Shown here: piece by piece, positions 24,455 through 30,896 of the stretch | Layout of the letters: each line of letters opens with the position of its first letter | Position numbering within the stretch: position 1 is the first letter of the stretch | From: JAAYYM01 sp964483545 | Lineage (GTDB): Bacteria > Bacillota > Clostridia > Lachnospirales > Lachnospiraceae | Direction: 5' to 3' | Assembly: GCA_964483545.1 (NCBI GenBank) | Contig: CAZACC010000013.1 | Location: 1-30,896 of the forward strand | DNA length: 30,896 bases | The notes under the pieces: generated by a model | What the model was told of the DNA's origin: nothing | Database searches by the model: none | The model's input: only the letters and a program-made list of their open reading frames with translations | Program-made: the position numbers and the translations under genes

Positions 24455-26152
24455 ATGAAGAACAAAATCATGAATGCACTTGTATTGCAAAAGGTTACAA
24501 ACGAAGGAAAGAATGCAATTACAGAACTGGACAGACTCTGTGAAACGGCGGTGAAAACCAGTGAAGAACTGTTAATGAAGATTGTTCGTGATAATGCAGA
24601 TACAGAGTATGGCAAAGCAAACCATTTTGGCGATGTGAAAAATATCGAAGATTATAAAAGGCTTGTACCATTCAGTACATATGATGATTATGCAGGATAC
24701 ATAGCCCGCATGATAGATGGTGAGGAGAACCTGATTACGACTTATCCGATTATTCATTATGCAATCAGCTCTGGCAGCGTCGGTGTTCCGAAGAAAATCC
24801 CTGTGTCACAGGATACGGTTAAGCTCTATAGTGAATATAGCGCAAACCTTATGTTTTCTCTTGTAGGTGATTATTATCGTGAAAAATTCGGCAAGAAATT
24901 GAAAAAGGGAAAAGGACTGTATGCCATGGAGGCAAAGCAGAAAAAACTCAAAAACGGCATCCCAGTCGGTCCGATTTCTGCGACTTCTCTGGGACATGTG
25001 AAGCAGTTTCTGCCATACCTTTTTTCTTCTCCGATAGAAGTTATATTTGCTGAGGGCAAGATGGATATGAAGTATATGAAGATTCGCTATGCCATGGAAG
25101 AGAAGAACTTGATCTATATGGTTTCAGCATTTATGACGGCACTCGTGGATCTGATGCATTATATGGAAGTCAACTGGGAGATGCTGCTGCATGATATCGA
25201 GACAGGCACGATTGACGCATCAATTAATATGGCTCCAGAGCTTAGAACGAAAATGGAGAATAATTTGCGCCCGAATCCGGTACGTGCAAAGGAACTGAGA
25301 GCCATTTTTGAACAGGGCTTTGAAGAACCGATTATTCCAAGAGTGTGGCCGAAAATGGAATGGGTCAGTGCAATCGGAACTGGAGGATTTGCGGATTATA
25401 CCATTAAAATGAGAAAATATTTGGGAGAGATACCAATTTATTTCTCGGTGTATGGTGCATCAGAATCCTTGATGGCAGTTGCAAGGTATATGGAAGAAGG
25501 CGAGTTCGTGTTGCTTCCGCAGAGCGGATTTTACGAGTTTATACCTGTAGAAGCAGAAGATGAGAATGTGACTTGTACAATCGACCAGCTGGAGACTGGA
25601 AAGGATTACGAGATTGTAATCACCAATACCTCTGGATTTTATCGTTATAAAATCAAAGATGTCATCAGAGTGACTGGCTTCCATAAGGAATCTCCGAAGA
25701 TTAAATTCGTATACCGTAAGAATCAGATGATCAGCATTGCGGGAGAGAAGACCAATGATGAAGCTGTCGCATGGGCAATATCAGAGCTGAAAAAAGCAGT
25801 CGGATGTGAAGTGTTGGATTACAGCATTTATGCTGATACAGATGTAGAACCGGGAAGATATGTAGTATTTGCGGAGACAGAAAAACCAATTACAGATACA
25901 TCTCATGAAGTCTGTAGAGATCTTATTGAAGAAAAGCTTGGAATTGCCAACCCTTCCTTCGGTAAGAAAATACAGACGAACGTACTCGGAAGGACAGAGC
26001 TTCACTATGTACAGTCTGAGACTTACGCTTTGTACAGAGACCTGCAGGTAAAGCGAGGCGTCAGTCTGAACCAGCTTAAGCCGGTACGTGTTATTGATAA
26101 TCCGGTCAAGGAGAAGTTTTTCTTCAGCCTGATTGATAAAGAAATTGAATAG
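24455..26152 (+). CDS. GH3-like acyl-acid amido synthetase, second copy
   Basis: Second GH3-type adenylating enzyme, 565 residues. The start is ATG 24455, six bases after AGGAGG (24443-24448), and 25 bp after the exporter gene. An in-frame upstream start would lie inside that gene. The first motif is SSGSVGVPK (105-113; Val where the first copy has Thr), motif 2 YGASESLMAV, motif 3 TSGFYRYKIKDVIRV. The C-terminal hinge has the standard IAGEKTNDEAV, which the first copy lacks. The two copies are only distantly alike, so they probably use different acids or amino acids and are not a recent duplication. It is the last gene of the main operon. Confidence 0.9.
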   Translation: MKNKIMNALVLQKVTNEGKNAITELDRLCETAVKTSEELLMKIVRDNADTEYGKANHFGDVKNIEDYKRLVPFSTYDDYAGYIARMIDGEENLITTYPIIHYAISSGSVGVPKKIPVSQDTVKLYSEYSANLMFSLVGDYYREKFGKKLKKGKGLYAMEAKQKKLKNGIPVGPISATSLGHVKQFLPYLFSSPIEVIFAEGKMDMKYMKIRYAMEEKNLIYMVSAFMTALVDLMHYMEVNWEMLLHDIETGTIDASINMAPELRTKMENNLRPNPVRAKELRAIFEQGFEEPIIPRVWPKMEWVSAIGTGGFADYTIKMRKYLGEIPIYFSVYGASESLMAVARYMEEGEFVLLPQSGFYEFIPVEAEDENVTCTIDQLETGKDYEIVITNTSGFYRYKIKDVIRVTGFHKESPKIKFVYRKNQMISIAGEKTNDEAVAWAISELKKAVGCEVLDYSIYADTDVEPGRYVVFAETEKPITDTSHEVCRDLIEEKLGIANPSFGKKIQTNVLGRTELHYVQSETYALYRDLQVKRGVSLNQLKPVRVIDNPVKEKFFFSLIDKEIE

Positions 26153-26215
26153 TGTTGTGACATATTTTCACACTGTTATTTTCCATAATTTACATGTCCT
26201 TTGTAAAAAAAGTAA

Positions 26216-26244
26216 GCGACAGATTTAGTAATATAGGGTATAAT
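26216..26244 (+). promoter_or_regulatory. Internal promoter before the RsbW-like gene
   Basis: GCGACA (26216-26221), 17 bp, TATAAT (26239-26244). Transcript start would be about 26251, after the in-frame ATG at 26243, which supports the later start at 26282. Confidence 0.6.
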
Positions 26245-26281
26245 GAGTTTGTTTCAGAAAATATTGGGGATACGTATATTA

Positions 26282-26689
26282 ATGGATGCTAAGGATACAC
26301 TGACAGTACAGATTAAAGACAAAAATTTCGATTTTTCTGATTTCTTTGATCAATGTGATCAATATGGACGCAGCAGGAGACTGGGTGTTAAGGAAATCAA
26401 TATGATACAGCTGATGATTGAAGAGGTGGTTGTCAATCATTTACTAAAACATGCCAATAATATTGAGTTTGCAATCAGCTGTATAAAGGACAGCAGTCAA
26501 GTTGAGGTTTCTTTTACATACGATGGTAGGGCATATAATCTTCATACGGAGGAGCCTGCTGATAGTCTGTCGATTGTTATTATTAAGTGTCTGACAAGAA
26601 AATGCATTCATGAGTATGACCGGGAAAACAGATTATATATATTGATGCAGCTTGGTGTAGGGGAAGAAATAGAGATTATTCAAAAATAA
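26282..26689 (+). CDS. RsbW-like ATPase-fold protein, degenerate
   Basis: A 135-residue protein with weak resemblance to the RsbW/SpoIIAB type histidine-kinase-like ATPase fold. The N-box-like motif EEVVVNHLLKHA contains Glu48 and Asn52, and the following FTYDGRAYN looks like a worn G1 box (DxGxG is not present). ATP binding is therefore doubtful. An in-frame ATG at 26243 would give 148 residues, but it overlaps the -10 element; GGGGA at 26266-26270 is a long-spaced ribosome site for 26282. It lies 129 bp after the second GH3 gene with its own promoter. It may be the partner of the STAS protein (inference). Confidence 0.65.
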   Translation: MDAKDTLTVQIKDKNFDFSDFFDQCDQYGRSRRLGVKEINMIQLMIEEVVVNHLLKHANNIEFAISCIKDSSQVEVSFTYDGRAYNLHTEEPADSLSIVIIKCLTRKCIHEYDRENRLYILMQLGVGEEIEIIQK

Positions 26690-26715
26690 AATTTCATATT
26701 TGGATAGGATAACAG

Positions 26716-26747
26716 GAGTATGATTGCTTTAATGGTCATGCTCTTTT
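26716..26747 (+). terminator. Terminator after the RsbW-like gene
   Basis: GAGTATGA / TCATGCTC stem of 8 pairs (one G-U), 12-base loop, followed by TTTT. Confidence 0.75.
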
Positions 26748-26804
26748 ATTACTGATATGGAATCATATTACAATATCATTAGCACAATATCTTGCATGAA
26801 GTAC

Positions 26805-26833
26805 TTGTGAAAGGGGCATATTTGGTGTATAGT
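26805..26833 (+). promoter_or_regulatory. Promoter of the zinc-finger/polA/coaE run
   Basis: TTGTGA (26805-26810), 17 bp, TATAGT (26828-26833). Transcript start about 26840, so translation most likely begins at ATG 26860 rather than 26842. Confidence 0.65.
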
Positions 26834-26859
26834 AAAATGGAATGTGCGAGGATGAGTCT

Positions 26860-27198
26860 ATGAAATGTAGTGATACAGAGCAATATATACAAATGTATAT
26901 TGATGACAGGCTGACAGGATCACAACTGCGTGAGTTTCTGACGCATATTGAAGAGTGCCCGAAATGCTATGAGGAGATGGAAATCAATTACCTGATCAAA
27001 GAGGCACTGATTCGTCTGGAGGATGGAACGACCTTTGACTTACAAAAGGAACTGCAGCAGAAAATTCAAAACTCAAAGAACTGCCTGTTCATCCATGAAT
27101 ATCTGGTGGCTGTGAGACAGCTTGTTCTATTGGCAACATTAGTGATGCTGGGAGTCAGTATTGTCAGAATACTGATTGTATATGGAGTTGGAATATGA
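26860..27198 (+). CDS. Zinc-finger (ZAS) anti-sigma-like membrane protein
   Basis: A 112-residue protein with a complete ZAS/zf-HC2 ligand set: Cys3, then His29-x3-Cys33-x2-Cys36 (THIEECPKC). One membrane helix is at about 84-108 with a short C-terminal tail. Such proteins hold ECF sigma factors inactive, but no sigma gene is adjacent, and the partner is unknown. ATG 26860 is preceded by GAGG (26848-26851); an in-frame ATG at 26842 has no ribosome site. The last four bases overlap the polA start (ATGA), so it is translationally coupled to DNA polymerase I. Confidence 0.82.
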   Translation: MKCSDTEQYIQMYIDDRLTGSQLREFLTHIEECPKCYEEMEINYLIKEALIRLEDGTTFDLQKELQQKIQNSKNCLFIHEYLVAVRQLVLLATLVMLGVSIVRILIVYGVGI

Positions 27199-29882
27199 GT
27201 GAAAAGTTGGTATTGATAGATGGACACAGTATACTGAACAGAGCCTTTTACGGGATGCCGGATCTGACGAATTCCGCAGGACTTCATACGAATGCGGTGT
27301 ATGGATTTCTGAATATTATGTTCAAGATTCTGGAGGAAGAAAAACCGGATTATCTAATCGTGGCTTTTGACATGAAAGCGCCTACTTTTCGCCATGTCAT
27401 CTATGAGGCATATAAAGGAACAAGAAAGCCTGCTCCTGATGAATTCCGTGAACAAGTGCCTGTCATCAAGGAGCTGCTGCAGGCAATGGGAATCCAGATC
27501 ATGATGCAGGAGGGGCTGGAGGCAGATGATATCCTTGGAACACTTGCCAAGAGAGCGGAGGCAGACGGCATAGAGGTGTCACTTGTATCAGGAGATCGAG
27601 ATTTGCTGCAGATCGCAACTGATAGAATTAAGATCAGAATACCGAAGACGCGTGGTGGCAAGACGACGATTAAGGATTATTATACACAGGATGTCATAGA
27701 GGAATATCAGGTGACTCCTGCAGGAATGATAGAACTCAAGGCACTGATGGGGGATTCATCGGACAATATCCCTGGTGTGCCGAAGGTAGGAGAAAAAACA
27801 GCAACAGAACTGGTTGTTACCTATGGAACGATAGAAAATCTAAAAGGACATATACCAGAGATTGCAAAAAAGAGCATCCGCGAATCGCTGGAAGCACATT
27901 TTGATATGGCAGAGTTGTCAAAGGTACTTGCCACGATTAATATCCATGCAGATATTCCGTATGATCTGGATCATGCCCGTATCAAAAACATGTACACACA
28001 GGAAGCCTATGCGATTATGAAGCAGCTGGAGTTCAAGAATCTTCTGACACGGTTTGAGCATGACAATATGGTGCAGAATGATCAAGCTTCAGCATTTTGT
28101 CATATTACTGATATGAATCGAGCAGAGGAGATCTTTATAGCAGCAAAAGAAGCATCCTGTATCGGGTTTCAATTCATGGGTGATGACGAGATTCTGGGAT
28201 TGTCACTGGCTTATTCTGAGTCGGATATCTATTATCTGGAAGCACAGGGGCAGATCAACGCAGGCTATTTGTGTGATCAGATGAATCTGCTTATGAGGAG
28301 TAGCGACGATACTGTTTTTTCAGTGTTTGATCTGAAACGTTGTCTGCCGCATCTGCTGCACCACAATGAGAATCCTTGGGAGTCGGAGGCAGCCTCCGTA
28401 TCACATATGCTGACAGAGAAATGCTTTGATACAGGAATAGCAGCGTATTTACTGAATCCATTAAAAAATAATTATGAAAATACAGATATTGCGAATGAAT
28501 ACCTAGCTCTTATGATTCCAAACAGCGTACAGGCATTTGGGAAAAAAAACCTGCAGGAGGCTGCTCATGAAGAACCGACAAAGTATCTGGAATTTGCATG
28601 CTATGATGCTTATGTATCCTACCGAGCATATACCGTATTAAAGAATAAGCTGGAACAGAGCGGCATGCTTCATTTGTTTGAAACGATAGAAATGCCCTTG
28701 GTACTCTGTCTGTATGATATGGAAACTGACGGTATCATGGTGCGCCCTGAGGAATTGAAACAGTATGGCAGGGAACTCGGTGCGCATATTGAAAAGCTCG
28801 AACAGACCATTCATGAACAGGCAGGTGAGGACTTTAATATTAATTCTCCGAAACAGCTGGGTGAGATTCTGTTTGAGAAGAAGCAGATACCAGGTGGAAA
28901 GAAAACAAAGACAGGATATTCAACAGCAGCTGATGTATTAGAGAAGTTAGCTCCGGAGTATCCTTTTGTTGCAGATATACTTGAGTACAGAGGTCTTGCA
29001 AAGCTCAAGTCCACATATGCAGATGGATTGGCTAATTATATAGACGAAAACAATAGAATTCATTCACATTTCAACCAGACGATCACAGCGACAGGACGGA
29101 TCAGCTCGACAGAACCGAATCTACAGAATATACCAGTCAGAATGGAACAGGGCAGACTGATCAGAAAAGTATTCGTGCCAAAGGATGGATTCGTCTTTAT
29201 AGATGCCGATTATTCACAGATTGAGTTGCGTATTCTGGCACATATGTCGGGTGATGAGAAGTTGATCGCTGCTTATGGTCAGGATGAGGACATTCACAGG
29301 ATTACTGCCTCCGAGGTATTCCATGTGCCACTGAATGAGGTTACAAGCCTGCAGAGAAGAAATGCAAAGGCAGTTAATTTTGGGATTGTATACGGCATTA
29401 GTTCCTTCGGATTGAGTCAGGGATTGAGTATCTCCAGAAAAGAAGCAAAGGAATACATCGACCGGTACTTTGAAACTTACCCACAGGTGAAGGTATTTCT
29501 GGAACGATTGGTAGAGGATGCAAAAAAGAATGGCTATGTAACGACGATGTTCGGCAGGAGGAGACCAGTGCCAGAGCTGCAGTCTGCAAACTTCGCACAG
29601 AGGGGCTTTGGAGAGCGTGTTGCAATGAATGCACCAATCCAGGGAACAGCAGCAGATATTATAAAGATTGCAATGATTCGTGTACATGACCGACTGGAAA
29701 AAGAAAAGCTGCAGTCGAGACTGATCTTACAAGTACATGATGAACTGCTGATAGAGGCCGCACAGAATGAAACAGAGCGTGTAGAACAGATCCTGGCAGA
29801 AGAAATGCATGCTGCCGCAGTACTGACAGTCAATCTGGAAATCGATATGCATACAGGAAATAACTGGTATGAGGCGAAGTGA
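27195..29882 (+). CDS. polA: DNA polymerase I
   Basis: DNA repair and Okazaki-fragment-processing polymerase of 895 residues. Three parts: 5' nuclease (about 1-290; VAFDMKAPTFRH, GLEADDILGTLA, LVSGDRDLLQ), a central 3'-5' exonuclease-fold domain (about 305-480), and the polymerase (about 490-895). The polymerase motifs are intact: motif A DADYSQIELR (Asp670), motif B RRNAKAVNFGIVYG, motif C VHDELLIEA (Asp849). The metal-binding D-x-E of the proofreading site is not recognisable (GFQFMGDDE), so proofreading is probably absent, as in Bacillus and Thermus enzymes. ATG 27195 overlaps the preceding stop; coaE follows after one base. Confidence 0.98.
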   Translation: MSEKLVLIDGHSILNRAFYGMPDLTNSAGLHTNAVYGFLNIMFKILEEEKPDYLIVAFDMKAPTFRHVIYEAYKGTRKPAPDEFREQVPVIKELLQAMGIQIMMQEGLEADDILGTLAKRAEADGIEVSLVSGDRDLLQIATDRIKIRIPKTRGGKTTIKDYYTQDVIEEYQVTPAGMIELKALMGDSSDNIPGVPKVGEKTATELVVTYGTIENLKGHIPEIAKKSIRESLEAHFDMAELSKVLATINIHADIPYDLDHARIKNMYTQEAYAIMKQLEFKNLLTRFEHDNMVQNDQASAFCHITDMNRAEEIFIAAKEASCIGFQFMGDDEILGLSLAYSESDIYYLEAQGQINAGYLCDQMNLLMRSSDDTVFSVFDLKRCLPHLLHHNENPWESEAASVSHMLTEKCFDTGIAAYLLNPLKNNYENTDIANEYLALMIPNSVQAFGKKNLQEAAHEEPTKYLEFACYDAYVSYRAYTVLKNKLEQSGMLHLFETIEMPLVLCLYDMETDGIMVRPEELKQYGRELGAHIEKLEQTIHEQAGEDFNINSPKQLGEILFEKKQIPGGKKTKTGYSTAADVLEKLAPEYPFVADILEYRGLAKLKSTYADGLANYIDENNRIHSHFNQTITATGRISSTEPNLQNIPVRMEQGRLIRKVFVPKDGFVFIDADYSQIELRILAHMSGDEKLIAAYGQDEDIHRITASEVFHVPLNEVTSLQRRNAKAVNFGIVYGISSFGLSQGLSISRKEAKEYIDRYFETYPQVKVFLERLVEDAKKNGYVTTMFGRRRPVPELQSANFAQRGFGERVAMNAPIQGTAADIIKIAMIRVHDRLEKEKLQSRLILQVHDELLIEAAQNETERVEQILAEEMHAAAVLTVNLEIDMHTGNNWYEAK

Positions 29883-29883
29883 T

Positions 29884-30480
29884 ATGAAGATTATAGGAAT
29901 TACAGGCGGTGTCGGATCAGGAAAATCAGAAGTGTTGAAATGGATTGGTGAACTGTGTAGTTGTAGGATTCTGATTGCTGATGAAGTAGCACATGCACTG
30001 GAAATGCCTGGAGCAGAGTGTTACAGACCATTGATTTGTCTGCTGGGAGAAGGCATTCTGGCAGAGGATGGGAAAATAGATAAGAGTAAAATGGCTTCAG
30101 CAATCTTTGAAGAGAGCACGAAGGACAGACTGACTCAGGTAAATGCAATCATTCATCCTACAGTCAAACGATATATTTTGTCTGAAATAAAAGCAGAACA
30201 GGATAAAGGCATTGCAGATTATTTTTTTATCGAAGCTGCGTTACTGATAGAGGATGGATATACAGAGGTCTGCGATGAGCTTTGGTATATTTATGCAGAT
30301 ATAGAGACTAGAAAAAGAAGATTGCGTGAGTCACGGGGTTATACTGATGACAAGATAGAAGGAATCATGAAAGCACAGTCAGATGAGACGGCTTTTCGCA
30401 GATATTGCAGTAGGGTGATAGATAATAGCGGCGATACCGCCCACACCATCGATCAGATCAAGGCACTATTTAAAAGATAA
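29884..30480 (+). CDS. coaE: Dephospho-CoA kinase
   Basis: Phosphorylates dephospho-CoA in the last step of coenzyme A synthesis (cytosol). A 198-residue P-loop kinase with GGVGSGKS (8-15), ADEVAH, the family's VNAIIHPTVKR and FIEAALLIEDGY segments. ATG 29884 starts one base after the polA stop; the earlier in-frame ATG at 29869 lies inside polA and would add five residues unlike the family start MKIIGITGG. polA-coaE is a common Firmicute gene pair. A downstream ATPase gene follows after 22 bp. Confidence 0.96.
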   Translation: MKIIGITGGVGSGKSEVLKWIGELCSCRILIADEVAHALEMPGAECYRPLICLLGEGILAEDGKIDKSKMASAIFEESTKDRLTQVNAIIHPTVKRYILSEIKAEQDKGIADYFFIEAALLIEDGYTEVCDELWYIYADIETRKRRLRESRGYTDDKIEGIMKAQSDETAFRRYCSRVIDNSGDTAHTIDQIKALFKR

Positions 30481-30502
30481 AATGCAGTTGGGGGAACAAT
30501 CA

Positions 30503-30896
30503 ATGGCAGAAAGAAAAAAATATCCAGGACAATTGGTATTTGGACTTGATATTGGAACACGAAGCATCGTCGGAACAGTCGGATACAAAACTGGAGACAC
30601 ATTTCATGTAGTGGCGCAGCAGACAAAGGAACACGATACAAGGGCGATGCTGGATGGTCAGATTCACGATATCAATAAGGTGGGAAAGACCATCAGAGCC
30701 ATCAAGGAAACACTGGAGAAACAAGTCGACAGAAAGATAACGGATGTCTGTATTGCGGCAGCTGGACGTGTGCTGCAGACGGTTACAACTCATGTGGACT
30801 ACGAAATGCCAGAGGAAACAAGTGTAGAACTAGAACATATTTATGCACTGGATATGCTCGGAGTGGAAAAGGCATATGATGAATTTCAGGAGTCCA
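30503..30896 (+). CDS. FtsA/PilM-like actin-fold protein, 5' end
   Basis: Reading frame open from ATG 30503 to the window end (131 codons), cut by the edge. A GGGGG ribosome-type site lies at 30490-30494. The phosphate-binding motif LVFGLDIGTRSIVG and the later VCIAAAGRVLQT stretch identify the actin-like (ASKHA) fold, in the group of FtsA/PilM/SHS2-domain proteins, which attach cytoskeletal or pilus machinery to the membrane. The full length and true function cannot be judged here. In Clostridia a large FtsA-like protein is known after coaE. An in-frame ATG at 30482 also exists but is less well placed. Confidence 0.75.
   Translation, partial: MAERKKYPGQLVFGLDIGTRSIVGTVGYKTGDTFHVVAQQTKEHDTRAMLDGQIHDINKVGKTIRAIKETLEKQVDRKITDVCIAAAGRVLQTVTTHVDYEMPEETSVELEHIYALDMLGVEKAYDEFQES

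Noticed and set aside
26156..26172. TGTGA and TCACA arms like a CRP/FNR site
   Set aside because: The spacer is 7 bp instead of 6 and arms are only 5 bp, so it could be chance in AT-rich DNA.

Overview
The window is about 31 kb of low-to-moderate GC, densely coding chromosomal DNA from a Gram-positive anaerobe of the Clostridia, most likely a gut-type Lachnospiraceae relative. The signs are strong AGGAGG ribosome sites, GTG and TTG starts, SpoIIE/STAS regulators, a lone VanW protein, ZAS-type anti-sigma proteins, a clostridial polA-coaE pair, and a mid-size bacterial RNase P RNA. The genus is an inference. No IS element, prophage or CRISPR array is visible.

Region 1 (1-5237, + strand): a single-pass membrane protein with a Glu-rich 18-bp tandem repeat, then hisH-hisF (imidazole glycerol phosphate synthase), ung (uracil-DNA glycosylase) and a second single-pass membrane protein with TPR-like and MORN-like repeats, closed by a terminator. 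Region 2 (5283-7382, - strand): lysA behind a TrmB-type regulator, with a consensus promoter overlapped by a palindrome and three phased 11-bp repeats. Region 3 (7396-9218, +): tRNA-Leu(CAA), a secreted VanW protein and rnpB, each with a recognisable promoter. Region 4 (9242-16021, +): a DUF5662-like protein, zinc-type substrate-binding lipoprotein and permease without the usual ATPase between them, a cytosolic family-3 beta-glucosidase, and a LacI-type sugar-sensor/GGDEF fusion, closed by a terminator.

Region 5 (16111-26747, +) is the most unusual part. From one promoter run a membrane SpoIIE-type phosphatase, a STAS anti-sigma-antagonist-like protein, a plant-GH3-like adenylating enzyme, a cytosolic CapA-type metallophosphatase, two halves of an asymmetric heterodimeric ABC exporter, and a second GH3-like enzyme. 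A degenerate RsbW-like ATPase-fold protein follows with its own promoter and then a terminator. The parts suggest a phosphatase/STAS/ATPase switch controlling synthesis and export of an amide-linked (acyl-amino-acid-like) compound. That product is inferred, not shown.

Region 6 (26805-30896, +): a zinc-finger anti-sigma-like membrane protein overlapping polA, then coaE and the start of an FtsA/PilM-like ATPase cut by the window edge.
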